Assembly: GCF_001580615.1 (NCBI RefSeq) | Contig: NZ_LHZC01000045.1 | Location: 46,652 to 110,651 of the forward strand | Length of the DNA: 64,000 bases | Direction of reading: 5' to 3' | DNA from: Acetobacter malorum | Lineage (GTDB): Bacteria > Pseudomonadota > Alphaproteobacteria > Acetobacterales > Acetobacteraceae | Part shown: positions 1-8,739 of the stretch, one piece after another | Layout of the letters: each line of letters opens with the position of its first letter | Position numbering within the stretch: the first letter of the stretch is position 1 | Made by a program: the position numbers and the translations under genes | The notes under the pieces: model-generated | Told to the model about the DNA's origin: nothing | The model's database searches: none | The model's input: the letters and a program-made list of their open reading frames with translations, nothing else

Positions 1-339
1 GGTCTGGTCAACAAGATCCGCGCTTATGAATTGCAGGATGCCGGTCTGGATACAGTCGATGCCAACCACCGGCTGGGCTTTGCCACGGATGTGCGGGACT
101 GGACGGCAGCGGCCGGGATCCTGCGGGATCTGGGCATCGGGCAGCTCGATCTGCTGACCAATAACCCGGACAAAGTGCGGGCGCTGGAAGCGCGTGGTTT
201 TCATGTCCGCAAGAGAATCGGTCTGGAAACCCCTGTTAACCCACACAACCGGGCGTATCTGCATGCCAAGCGGCAGCGGATGGGGCACAGCCTGGGTCAC
301 TTTTCTGTGAGTGATGCGCCAGCCGACGCCGCAGTCTGA
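1..339 (+). CDS. ribA: GTP cyclohydrolase II, C-terminal part (5' end outside window)
   Basis: The frame is open from base 1 and ends at TGA 337-339, giving about 112 residues. NKIRAYELQDAG, DTVDAN, LGF and LLTNNPDKV match the C-terminal half of GTP cyclohydrolase II, which converts GTP to the first pyrimidine intermediate of riboflavin synthesis in the cytoplasm. The zinc-binding and catalytic part lies upstream, so it cannot be told whether this is a stand-alone RibA or the second domain of a RibBA fusion. It ends 30 bp before ribH on the same strand, a usual riboflavin gene order. The family call is firm. Confidence 0.93.
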   Translation, partial: GLVNKIRAYELQDAGLDTVDANHRLGFATDVRDWTAAAGILRDLGIGQLDLLTNNPDKVRALEARGFHVRKRIGLETPVNPHNRAYLHAKRQRMGHSLGHFSVSDAPADAAV

Positions 340-369
340 TTTTACACAGTTTTCTTTAAGGATATTTAC

Positions 370-852
370 ATGAGCACACGGATTCCTGTCTCCCTCCCGG
401 ACCTCAACCTCACGCCCATGCCGCGTCTTGCTCTGATCGTCAGCCGCTTTAACGAAGAGGTGACCGGCGGCCTGCGGGATGGCGCTCTGGCATGGCTGGG
501 CGAGCACGGCATTACGGTTGCTGAGCAGGATATTTTTGCGGCCCCGGGCGCGTTTGAAATGCCGCTGCTGGCGCAGACACTGGCCAAAAGCGGACGCTTT
601 GAAGGGGTGATCTGCCTTGGCTGCGTGATCAAAGGAGATACGGCCCATTTTGAATTCATCAGCCTTGGCACCACGGTCGGGCTGATGCAGGCCTCTCTGA
701 CGACGGAAACGCCCATCGCCTTTGGTGTGCTGACCACCTACACGGATGAGCAGGCTCAGGTCCGCTCCCGCGATGATATTCATAACAAAGGGCGTGAAGC
801 AGCCGCTGCCTGCGTGGAGTCTCTTGCTTTGCTGCGTCAGATCAGGGTCTGA
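370..852 (+). CDS. ribH: 6,7-dimethyl-8-ribityllumazine synthase
   Basis: This 160-residue protein has the normal length of lumazine synthase, which joins the ribityl-aminouracil and the C4 dihydroxybutanone phosphate to make the last riboflavin precursor; the family forms icosahedral or pentameric shells. Visible family motifs are VSRFNEEVT near residue 26, the substrate-binding GAFEMP near residue 60 and GCVIKGDTAHFE near residue 85. It follows ribA by 30 bp and is probably cotranscribed with it. No FMN riboswitch is evident in the short gap. Confidence 0.96.
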   Translation: MSTRIPVSLPDLNLTPMPRLALIVSRFNEEVTGGLRDGALAWLGEHGITVAEQDIFAAPGAFEMPLLAQTLAKSGRFEGVICLGCVIKGDTAHFEFISLGTTVGLMQASLTTETPIAFGVLTTYTDEQAQVRSRDDIHNKGREAAAACVESLALLRQIRV

Positions 853-903
853 TGCAAAAGGGCTGCATTACGGAGTCAGCGGCCCTCTAACACAGGGGGA
901 AGA

Positions 904-1914
904 ATGAAGCGGGTTACCGTCATCGCGGGTCTTTTAGGTCTGGGGCTGACTGTGTGGATGCTGATGCAGTTCGGCGCGCGCTCCATTCTTTCGCTTATCA
1001 TGACGGGTGGCTGGGGCATTCTGGCCGCCACGCTGTTCCATGCCGTGCAGGTGGCACTCTCCGCGCAAGCCTGGCGGATGATTGCGGGCAACAGCCTTTC
1101 CCCCTCTCTGCCATGGCGTGACTATTTTTTGCTGCGCTGTGTGCGGGAAGGCATCAACAACCTGCTCCCCGTGGCACAGGTGGGGGGCGAGGTCTGGTCC
1201 AGCCGCCTGCTGGCGCGGCGGGGCTTAGGCACCAAACACGCCGCCGCCGCAACCATTTGTGATCTTACGCTCGAACTGCTTAGTCAGGTCCTGTTCACCT
1301 TTATGGGGCTGGGCCTGCTGCTGTTTCTGGTCAAACGCTCTCCCATTACTGATGAACTGCTGGAAAGCGCGCTGATTGCGCTCGCCGTCGGCCTTGCGCT
1401 GTTTATCAGCCAATGGCTGGGGGCTGTGGCTTTTGTGGAAGTGCTGCTGGTTAAAATTGCCGGGCATCTGGGCTGGAGCGGCGTGGATGGCATTCGTGGA
1501 CTGCATCAGGCCGTGCTAGGCTTGTATAAGGTCAAACGGAACGCCGTCATGGCCCTGTGGCTCCAGTTTGTGGCCTGGGCGCTGGGTGCGGTGGAAGTCT
1601 GCCTCATTCTGCATTTTATGGGGCATGACTGTTCGCTCTCGGTCGGCTTTGTCATTGAAGGCGTGGGCGAGGCCGCCAAATCCGTCGGGTTTGCCGTGCC
1701 GGGTGCGCTGGGTGTTTCAGAAGGCGGTTATCTGCTGATTGGCAGCCTGTTTGGCATCAGCCCCGCTCTGGCCATTGCGCTGTCTCTCATCAAACGTGTG
1801 CGGGAAATTGCATGGGGTGTGCCGTCTCTGCTGGTCTGGCAATGGCTGGAACACCGGTGGGATGCGCGGTCTCAAAACGGGTGTAAAAACCCGCTTCCCC
1901 GCTCTGGTCTGTAG
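904..1914 (+). CDS. hpnL: HpnL-like / lysylphosphatidylglycerol synthase-type membrane protein
   Basis: This 336-residue integral membrane protein has about eight hydrophobic segments. The run NNLLPVAQVGGEVWSSRLL near residues 80-100 and GALGVSEGGYLLIGSLF near 262-278 are typical of the flippase-like family that includes the HpnL protein of hopanoid gene clusters. Its role in that family is unsettled; membrane lipid transport or modification is assumed. The start at 904 follows a GGGGGA-rich leader, and the gene lies 112 bp before hpnN on the same strand, which is the main support for a hopanoid role. A generic lysylphosphatidylglycerol synthase domain protein is the alternative name. Confidence 0.75.
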   Translation: MKRVTVIAGLLGLGLTVWMLMQFGARSILSLIMTGGWGILAATLFHAVQVALSAQAWRMIAGNSLSPSLPWRDYFLLRCVREGINNLLPVAQVGGEVWSSRLLARRGLGTKHAAAATICDLTLELLSQVLFTFMGLGLLLFLVKRSPITDELLESALIALAVGLALFISQWLGAVAFVEVLLVKIAGHLGWSGVDGIRGLHQAVLGLYKVKRNAVMALWLQFVAWALGAVEVCLILHFMGHDCSLSVGFVIEGVGEAAKSVGFAVPGALGVSEGGYLLIGSLFGISPALAIALSLIKRVREIAWGVPSLLVWQWLEHRWDARSQNGCKNPLPRSGL

Positions 1915-2026
1915 GCCCGCCAGGTGTGATCTGCATATCCTCACTTGCATCGGGCCAGTGGGTTGGTCCAAACGAAAGCAGCTTTGGGCCTTGTGCCGTG
2001 AACTTTTCAGGATCTGATCGTCAGTC

Positions 2027-4621
2027 ATGCTCTCTGCCCCCATAGGTCGTTTCATTACATTCTGTGCTCGTCATGCCTATGCGGTGGTGGCCTTGTTCCT
2101 GCTGCTGTCCTGCGGGGCAGTTTATGCGGGCATGACCTGCCTCGGCGTGACGACAGACACCAGCAAGATGCTGTCCGACCGTCTGGAGTGGAAGCAGCGC
2201 TCGGATGAAATGGGCCGCCTGTTCCCGCAGAAGGAGAACCTGCTGGTTGCGGTGATTGAAGCCGACCTGCCGGAAGAGGGGCGGGAGACGGCACGGGAAC
2301 TGGCCGCAAAACTGTCTGCCGACCACACGCACTTCAATTTTGCCGAGCGGCCGGATGCCAACCCGTATCTGATCCGCAATGGCCTGATGTTTCTGGAGCC
2401 GCAGCCGCTCTCGCAAGTGCTGAATGACACCATTACAGCCCAGCCCTTCCTGTCCGCACTGGCGCAGGACCCGTCCGCCCGTGGCTTGTTTGGCGCGATG
2501 TCTCTGATCTCTGAGGGGATCAAACAGGGGCAGGCTGATGGTCTGAAAAGCTTCCAGACCCCGCTGGCCGGCTTTGCCGATAATCTGGAAAAGGCGGCCT
2601 CAGGCCAGCCTCAGCCGCTCTCATGGCAGCAGCTTCTGGGCGGGCAGTTGTCTGATTTGGCGGGGCGGTATCAGTTCGTCATTACCAAGCCGAAGCTGGA
2701 TTATGGGTCTTTCCAGCCGGGTGGTGCGGCATCCGATGCCATGGTGCAGGCCATCAAATCGCTCGAATTTGTCAAAAGCGGTCAGGTCAAAGTGCATATG
2801 ACCGGGCAGGTAAAGCTGGATGATGAAGAGTTTGCGACCGTGGCAGAAGGGATGGTCAGCGGTCTGGTGGGCTCTCTGGTGCTCGTCACCCTCTGGCTGG
2901 CCCTTGCCGTGCGCTCATGGCGCGTGGTTGTGCCCATTGTAGTGACACTGGTTGTGGGGCTGTTGCTAACAACCGGCTTTGCGGCCGTTGCGGTCGGCAC
3001 GCTTAATCTGATTTCCGTGGCCTTTGCCATTCTGTTTGTCGGCATTGCGGTGGATTTTGCCATCCAGTTTTCAGTCCGCTTCCGGGCGCAGCATGCTGAC
3101 TCTGGCAATGCCGGTATTCTGGAAGCACTGCGGGAGACGGGTGAGGAAACCGGCCACCAGATTCTGGTGGCGGCTCTGGCCACGTCTGCTGGCTTTCTGG
3201 CCTTTACTCCCACGGCTTTTCTGGGGGTTGCGCAGCTGGGGCTGATCGCCGGGATCGGCATGCTGGTGGCATTTGTTTCCACCACCAGCCTGCTGCCTGC
3301 ACTGCTGAAAATCTTCCACCCCAAGCTGGACTGCCCGGATATGGGCTACAGCTTCATGAAGCCGGTGGATGTCAAAATCCGTCACCATCGCACAGTGCTG
3401 CTGGGGGTGTTTGGGGTTGTAGCCGTGGTGGGTATTGCGCTGGTGCCCAAACTCCAGTTTGACGGTGACCCGCTGCACACCAAAAACCCGAATTCTGAGG
3501 GGATGCGCGCCCTGCATCTGCTGATGAGCAATCCGCAGTCTTCACCTTACAGTGCAGAACTGCTGGTGAAATCTCTGGATGATGCGCAGAAGCAGGCTGA
3601 CCGGCTTTCCAGCGTGCCGCAGGTGCATGATGTGCTGTGGCTGGGCTCTTTTGTCCCGACTAAACAGGATGAGAAACTGGCGCTGATTCAGGATGCCAGC
3701 TCCATTCTGCTGCCAACCCTGATTGTGCCAAACCCCAAACCTGCTCCGAGTGCTGATGAACTGCGGGCCTCTGCTGCGGCAACGGCGACGGCGCTGGGCG
3801 GGGTGCTGGATAAACTTTCTGCGCAGGACCCGCTGCGGCGCATTCAGGCGGCACTGGTCAAACTCTCCACGGCGCCGGATGCGCAGGTTCTGGCCGCCAA
3901 TAATGCTCTGGTGCGGTTCCTGCCTTCCCAGCTGGACCAGCTGCGCACCATGTTGCAGGCCACGCCGGTAACGTTGAAAGACGTGCCGCCGTCCATCGCT
4001 AATGACTATCTGCTGCCAGATGGCCGGGCACTTGTGGAAGTGCACCCCACGGGTGTGATGTCCAGCAGCGGGGCTCTGCGGAAATTTGTGACGGCTCTGC
4101 AGAAGGTCGAGCCGGAGATTGCCGGTACGGCTGTTGATATTGTGGAAAGCGCCCGCTCCATTGTGCGTGCGTTTGAACAGGCAGCGGCTGCGGCTATTAT
4201 CATGATTGCGCTCATCCTCTTCCTCGCTCTGCGCCGGGTGAAGGATATGCTGCTGGTTCTGGCCCCGCTGATGCTGTCCGCTCTGATGACGGTCATTCTG
4301 GTGGTGCTGCTGCCCGAAACGCTGAACTTTGCCAACATTATCGCCCTGCCGCTGCTGCTGGGGGTTGGTGTCTCCTTCAACATCTATTTTGTCATGAACT
4401 GGCGGGACGGGGTGAAATTCCCGCTGGCGTCTCCCACCGCCCGCGCTGTGCTCTTTTCCGCTCTGACAACCGGCACAGCCTTTGGCTCTCTGGCGCTCTC
4501 GCACCACCCCGGCACGGCCAGCATGGGCCGCCTGCTGCTGCTCTCACTGGGCTGCACACTTCTGGCCACGCTGGTGTTTGTCCCGGCTCTGTTGCCTAAG
4601 CGGCCGACGGACGAGGCTTAA
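2027..4621 (+). CDS. hpnN: Hopanoid transporter HpnN (MMPL-type RND)
   Basis: The 864 residues form two halves, each with a large extracytoplasmic loop followed by a bundle of membrane helices, the layout of MMPL/RND lipid transporters. One membrane helix is at residues about 15-40, then a periplasmic domain, five helices at about 275-440 including FVGIAVDFAIQFSVRF, a second helix and loop, and a last helix cluster from about 710. HpnN moves hopanoids to the outer membrane in other alphaproteobacteria. The hpnL-like gene upstream supports this. A strong terminator follows the stop codon. Confidence 0.88.
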   Translation: MLSAPIGRFITFCARHAYAVVALFLLLSCGAVYAGMTCLGVTTDTSKMLSDRLEWKQRSDEMGRLFPQKENLLVAVIEADLPEEGRETARELAAKLSADHTHFNFAERPDANPYLIRNGLMFLEPQPLSQVLNDTITAQPFLSALAQDPSARGLFGAMSLISEGIKQGQADGLKSFQTPLAGFADNLEKAASGQPQPLSWQQLLGGQLSDLAGRYQFVITKPKLDYGSFQPGGAASDAMVQAIKSLEFVKSGQVKVHMTGQVKLDDEEFATVAEGMVSGLVGSLVLVTLWLALAVRSWRVVVPIVVTLVVGLLLTTGFAAVAVGTLNLISVAFAILFVGIAVDFAIQFSVRFRAQHADSGNAGILEALRETGEETGHQILVAALATSAGFLAFTPTAFLGVAQLGLIAGIGMLVAFVSTTSLLPALLKIFHPKLDCPDMGYSFMKPVDVKIRHHRTVLLGVFGVVAVVGIALVPKLQFDGDPLHTKNPNSEGMRALHLLMSNPQSSPYSAELLVKSLDDAQKQADRLSSVPQVHDVLWLGSFVPTKQDEKLALIQDASSILLPTLIVPNPKPAPSADELRASAAATATALGGVLDKLSAQDPLRRIQAALVKLSTAPDAQVLAANNALVRFLPSQLDQLRTMLQATPVTLKDVPPSIANDYLLPDGRALVEVHPTGVMSSSGALRKFVTALQKVEPEIAGTAVDIVESARSIVRAFEQAAAAAIIMIALILFLALRRVKDMLLVLAPLMLSALMTVILVVLLPETLNFANIIALPLLLGVGVSFNIYFVMNWRDGVKFPLASPTARAVLFSALTTGTAFGSLALSHHPGTASMGRLLLLSLGCTLLATLVFVPALLPKRPTDEA

Positions 4622-4648
4622 AGTCCTACAAAAGAGACTTCAAAAAAG

Positions 4649-4680
4649 AAGGCCATTTCCACATGTGGAAATGGCCTTTT
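4649..4680 (+). terminator. Rho-independent terminator of the hpn genes
   Basis: A perfect 26-base palindrome (4651-4676, GGCCATTTCC at its left end) is followed by TTTTCTTTT. It starts 27 bp after the hpnN stop codon. Confidence 0.9.
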
Positions 4681-4940
4681 CTTTTACGTGCTGATGTCCT
4701 GTGAGCGTGTAAGTAATCGACTCCCACAGGAATTAATCACCAGAAGAAAAATATTAATTTTGGAGGGAACGGAAAGCTCACGTTCTTTTCAAAGAATTTC
4801 TTAAAATCCGCACAAGAAATTTCGTTTGCTTCGAGCGTGTTAATTAAAAATTAAAATTCACGGAGGATAAAGGTGAGGATCACTTAATGGACGGGTAATG
4901 AATTTTTAACCCGTTTGAGGTTAAGAAAAGGAATTCCGTA
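4681..4940. other. AT-rich leader before the Hint-repeat gene
   Basis: This gap between hpnN and the next gene holds no credible gene. It is richer in A and T than its flanks, has a short GGGTAA/TTAACCC hairpin near 4895-4915, and ends in an AAGGA ribosome site about 8 bases before the ATG at 4941. It probably contains the promoter of that gene, but no clear -35/-10 pair could be fixed by eye. Confidence 0.4.
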
Positions 4941-7718
4941 ATGAGTCTTACTTACTCACCTCCAGCAGGGGCAACCGTTCTGAAAAACGGAAACTGGATT
5001 GCCACCAAGGATGCTGATGGCAAGACCTATTATCAGTCTGCAACCGGTATTGATGCCGGAGCAAGCCCCGTCTCTGGCGCAACAAAATATACTGGGCCTG
5101 TTATTATTTCAGGGGGCAATCTGACTGTTGCGTCAGGTGCTGTTGCGTCAGGTGCTTACATTTCCGGCGGGTGGAACAATGTTTATGTTCTCTCAGGCGG
5201 CAATTTTGAATCGTCAGTCAATGTCAACGGCTGGACTTATGTCCGCAGTGGTGGCGTGTCTTCTGACAATACGCTGGTCTCTGATGCCGGGAATGTCGCC
5301 GCAGGTGGTTCTTCCATTTCAGATACATTTATTGCAGGCACTCCTACTGATGGGGGAGGCGATATCTTTGCCGTCTCTAAAGGGGGGTACATCGGCGGGA
5401 GTGCGACCGTCGGATCTGGCATGATGCTGAATGTGAACGCAGGCGCCACTGCTGAGCCGATCACGGTGCAGAATGGTGGCACTCTGTACGTTGATAGCCC
5501 CTCTTCAACTGTCGGGAGTGGGACGCCTGCACCTGCCCTTGGGGATACGACGATCTCTCCAGCCTACCCCGTTGCACCCTCCGGGGCGACTGTCCTGAAA
5601 GGCGGAAACTGGATCGCTACCAAGGATAGTAATGGCAAGACCTATTATCAATCCGCAAACGGGATCAATTCCGCGGCGCGCCCCGTCTCTGGCGCAGCAA
5701 AATATACGGGTCCTGTTGTCATTTCAGGTGGCAACCTGACTGTTGCCGCCGGTGCCGTTGCCTCCGGTGCGTATGTGTCTGGCGGGTGGAACAATGTTTA
5801 TGTTCTCTCAGGCGGCAATTTTGAATCGTCAGTCAATATCAACGGCTGGACGTATGTGAGCAGCGGTGGTGTCGCCTCCGACAATACGCTTGTTTCCGAT
5901 GCAGGCAGTGTTGCTGCTGGAGGGTCTTCTGTTTCTAATACGTTCCTGGCAGGAACGGCGGCTGACGGGGGAGCGGATATCTACACAGTCAGCAGTGGTG
6001 GATATGTTGCGGGCAATACCATTGTTGATTCCGGAACAAAGCTGGTGGTCAACAGCGGTGCAACCGTTACAAATCCCATTGCGTATTACACGGCATATCC
6101 TCAATCCAGCTATCTCTCCGCAACCGTTCTGAGTGGCGGGAACTGGATTGCCACCAAGGATGCTGATGGCAAGACCTACTATCAATCTGCAACCGGGATT
6201 GACACCGGCGCGAAGCCTATCTCTGGCGCAACAAAATATACTGGTCCGGTCATTATTTCTGCCGGGACCCTGACTGTTGCGAGTGGAGCGGTCGCATCTG
6301 GGGCGTATGTGTCTGGTGGGGTGAACAATGTGTTTATCGAATCCGGTGGCGTTCTGGAATCATCAGTGAACGTTAATGGGTGGACATATGTAAGGAGTGG
6401 TGGCGTTTCTTCCCGGAACACTCTGGTCTCTGACGCAGGGAGAGTTTCTGCAGGAGGTTCCTCCGTCTCAGATACGTTCCTGTATGGCGCGAATGGGGAT
6501 GGCGGGAGTGATATTTTTACCATTGGAAGTGGTGGATACGTCGCAAGCAGTTATATCGGTTCAGGCTCCCATCTTGAGGTTGTTGCCGGAGGATCGTCTG
6601 ACAGCCCGACTATCGCTGCCGGAGGCATCTATCATGTCACACAGGCGTCTTCTCTCGTTTGTTTCCTTCCGGGCAGCATGATCCGCACCGAAAAAGGTGA
6701 GGTCGCTGTTGAAGATCTTCAGATTGGTGATCAGGTTGTCACCTTTGACTGGGAAAACAATAAAGAGGTTTCTCGCCCAATTGTCTGGGTCGGGAAAGCA
6801 CAGGCGACTGTCCATGCTGGCCTGCCGGATGATGAGGCTGGCTGGCCAGTTCGTGTGCTGAAAGATGCTGTTGCCGATGGGGTGCCCTACAAGGACATGC
6901 TTATTACGGCAGAACATTGCCTCTTCCTGCAGAATAAGTTTGTCCCGGTTCGGATGCTGGTTAACGGAGAAACCATTTTTTACGATAAATCCATCCGGTC
7001 TTACGACTATTATCACGTAGAAACGGCCAGCCATTCTGTGATTTCTGCTGATGGCATGCTGACCGAAAGCTATCTGGAAACAGGTGATCGCGCCTCCTTC
7101 CAGCAGGAAGGGAAGTTTGCAGCTCTGCGTGGGGCTGCGCCGTACACATGGGAGGAGAATGCAGCTGCACCGCTGTGTGTTGAACGGTCTTTTGTCGAGC
7201 CCCTGTTCCGCACTCTGGAAGAGCGTAAGGCGAAGGTTTCTGGACAGTCTGCGCAGCTTAAGAAAGACGTCACCACCACTGACTGTCCTGATCTGCGCCT
7301 GATGACAGATGCCGGGGCTACTCTCTACCCTGTGCGGCAGACAGCCGAGCGATACAGCTTTATGCTGCCGCCGGATACGCGGTTTGTTCGCATCCTGTCA
7401 CGCGCCAGCCGACCTGCGGATGTGATCGGTCCTTTTGTGGATGATCGACGGTCTATGGGGGTCGCGGTTGGCGATGTGCATCTGCTGTGTGATGGCTGTT
7501 CGCATGACATCACAGCGCATCTGCTGGATGAAAAGCCTAAAGGCTGGCACGTAAGCGAAAATGCCGGATGTGCATGGACAAACGGCAACGCGGTCCTGCC
7601 GCTTGGTGATCAGGCGTCTCGTGGAAAAGTGGGGATGTTGTCTATAACCATTCTGGCGTCTGGTCCGTATTTAGTGGTGGATCAGGACGCAGAAAATCTA
7701 CAGTCACGCTCTGCTTAA
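4941..7718 (+). CDS. Three-repeat beta-rich protein with C-terminal Hint_2 domain
   Basis: The protein has 925 residues. Three long repeats begin at residues 11, 216 and 394, each opening with ATVL..GNWIATKD..GKTYYQS and continuing with Gly/Ser/Val-rich AIDA-like units such as GAVASGAY and GWTYVRSGG; the third lies against a Hint domain starting CFLPGS at Cys574. The Hint_2 region runs to about 720 and includes TAEHCLF, VPVRML and HSVISADG..TESYLETGDR; a further 200 residues of unknown type follow. No signal peptide or autotransporter barrel is visible. Hint domains cleave the chain before their first Cys, so release of the repeat part is plausible but not shown. Proteins of this plan are common in acetic acid bacteria without known function. 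Confidence 0.88.
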   Translation: MSLTYSPPAGATVLKNGNWIATKDADGKTYYQSATGIDAGASPVSGATKYTGPVIISGGNLTVASGAVASGAYISGGWNNVYVLSGGNFESSVNVNGWTYVRSGGVSSDNTLVSDAGNVAAGGSSISDTFIAGTPTDGGGDIFAVSKGGYIGGSATVGSGMMLNVNAGATAEPITVQNGGTLYVDSPSSTVGSGTPAPALGDTTISPAYPVAPSGATVLKGGNWIATKDSNGKTYYQSANGINSAARPVSGAAKYTGPVVISGGNLTVAAGAVASGAYVSGGWNNVYVLSGGNFESSVNINGWTYVSSGGVASDNTLVSDAGSVAAGGSSVSNTFLAGTAADGGADIYTVSSGGYVAGNTIVDSGTKLVVNSGATVTNPIAYYTAYPQSSYLSATVLSGGNWIATKDADGKTYYQSATGIDTGAKPISGATKYTGPVIISAGTLTVASGAVASGAYVSGGVNNVFIESGGVLESSVNVNGWTYVRSGGVSSRNTLVSDAGRVSAGGSSVSDTFLYGANGDGGSDIFTIGSGGYVASSYIGSGSHLEVVAGGSSDSPTIAAGGIYHVTQASSLVCFLPGSMIRTEKGEVAVEDLQIGDQVVTFDWENNKEVSRPIVWVGKAQATVHAGLPDDEAGWPVRVLKDAVADGVPYKDMLITAEHCLFLQNKFVPVRMLVNGETIFYDKSIRSYDYYHVETASHSVISADGMLTESYLETGDRASFQQEGKFAALRGAAPYTWEENAAAPLCVERSFVEPLFRTLEERKAKVSGQSAQLKKDVTTTDCPDLRLMTDAGATLYPVRQTAERYSFMLPPDTRFVRILSRASRPADVIGPFVDDRRSMGVAVGDVHLLCDGCSHDITAHLLDEKPKGWHVSENAGCAWTNGNAVLPLGDQASRGKVGMLSITILASGPYLVVDQDAENLQSRSA
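4971..6660 (+). repeat. Three tandem in-gene repeats (about 530-615 bp each)
   Basis: Units start at 4971, 5586 and 6120, each reading through a nearly identical stretch that includes CAAGACCTA and GAACAATGT. The first unit is longer because it ends in a Pro/Thr/Ser-rich linker. The DNA identity is high enough to allow recombination between copies. Confidence 0.85.
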
Positions 7719-7725
7719 AGCCGTC

Positions 7726-8736
7726 TTACCGATAGACATCAGGCTGCGGGATCAGCCTGATGTCTTCCCTTTTTCCACTTTTCTGCGCCCGAATACAGGC
7801 ATCGGTGGTGGCGGAGGCGACATAGCCAGCCCAGCTATCCGGGCCAGTCAGTTTGCCTGCCGCCACACCATCTACAAACGCCTGCAATTCCCGGTCATAG
7901 GCGGCTTCAAACCGTTCTTTGCACCCCATAGTGATGGCGGTGTGGTTCTGGCCGTTCCGCCTCACGGTAGCCCGCGCGGGTTCGGGGAGGCGGACTTCTC
8001 CGCTCTCCCCAATCAGTGCGCACTGCACGTCGTATCCAAACTGGCAGTTCACAAACACTTCCACATCAATCAGCACACCGCTTTCTGTTTCCAGAATCAC
8101 AAGCTGGGGGTCCTGCAAGGTGGCATCAGCTTTGGAGGTAGAGCGGGGATAGAGAACCTGCGCTGCGGTAAAGCTTTCACCCAGCAGCCAGTGGAACGTA
8201 TTCACATCATGGATGAGCGTTTCGCTCATCAGCATCTCACGGGTGTAATGCGGGCCGGAGGTCGGGTTGCGGTGGGCCGCATGCGCCATCAGAACAGAGC
8301 CAATCGCTTTTGTGTCGATCAGGGATTTCAGGTTCAGATACCCTTCGTCATACACACGCACGAACCCGACCTGCACCAGTCGCTTTCCGGCGGCGCTTTC
8401 CGCGTGCAGAATGCGCACACACCCCTCTGCCGTTGTGGCGAGAGGTTTTTCACAAAACACATATTTCCCGGCCTGAATGGCTTTGAGAACAAGATCTTCA
8501 TGCGTCTGGCTGGCGGAGGAAATGACCACCGCATCCACCTGTGGGCTTTCAATCAGTTCCTCTGGTGTGGCCGTCACCCGCGCTTCAGGCGCAAACTGTC
8601 GGGCAACGTCCTCAGCGCGGGACTGTGTGCGATTATAAAGAGCGGAAACGGTCGCGCCGGAAATGATGTTTGCACAGCGCCGGACATGGTCAGCGCCCAG
8701 ATCCCCCGTGCCGATAAAGCCAAGACGCACGCTCAT
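7726..8736 (-). CDS. iolG: Gfo/Idh/MocA oxidoreductase, inositol 2-dehydrogenase-like
   Basis: The 336-residue protein opens with a Rossmann motif GTGDLG (residues 9-14) and has the family's EKP motif at 96-98 and a likely catalytic region IHDVNTFHW at 175-183. These fit NAD(P)-dependent inositol 2-dehydrogenases, which oxidise myo-inositol or a similar polyol or sugar. The substrate cannot be fixed from sequence. It starts 3 bp after the stop of the MFS symporter gene on the same strand, so uptake and oxidation of one substrate are probably encoded together. Confidence 0.8.
   Translation of the reverse strand: MSVRLGFIGTGDLGADHVRRCANIISGATVSALYNRTQSRAEDVARQFAPEARVTATPEELIESPQVDAVVISSASQTHEDLVLKAIQAGKYVFCEKPLATTAEGCVRILHAESAAGKRLVQVGFVRVYDEGYLNLKSLIDTKAIGSVLMAHAAHRNPTSGPHYTREMLMSETLIHDVNTFHWLLGESFTAAQVLYPRSTSKADATLQDPQLVILETESGVLIDVEVFVNCQFGYDVQCALIGESGEVRLPEPARATVRRNGQNHTAITMGCKERFEAAYDRELQAFVDGVAAGKLTGPDSWAGYVASATTDACIRAQKSGKREDIRLIPQPDVYR
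7735..7774. terminator. Hairpin between convergent Hint and iolG-like genes
   Basis: An 11-bp stem (GACATCAGGCT 7735-7745 with AGCCTGATGTC 7754-7764) is followed on the plus strand by a T-rich run. It lies inside the last codons of the minus-strand dehydrogenase and probably ends the plus-strand transcript. Confidence 0.6.
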
Positions 8737-8739
8737 AAG

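Noticed and set aside
3542..4507. 321-codon open frame antisense to hpnN
   Set aside because: Shadow frame rich in Gln, Arg and His, typical of reversed GC-rich coding DNA.
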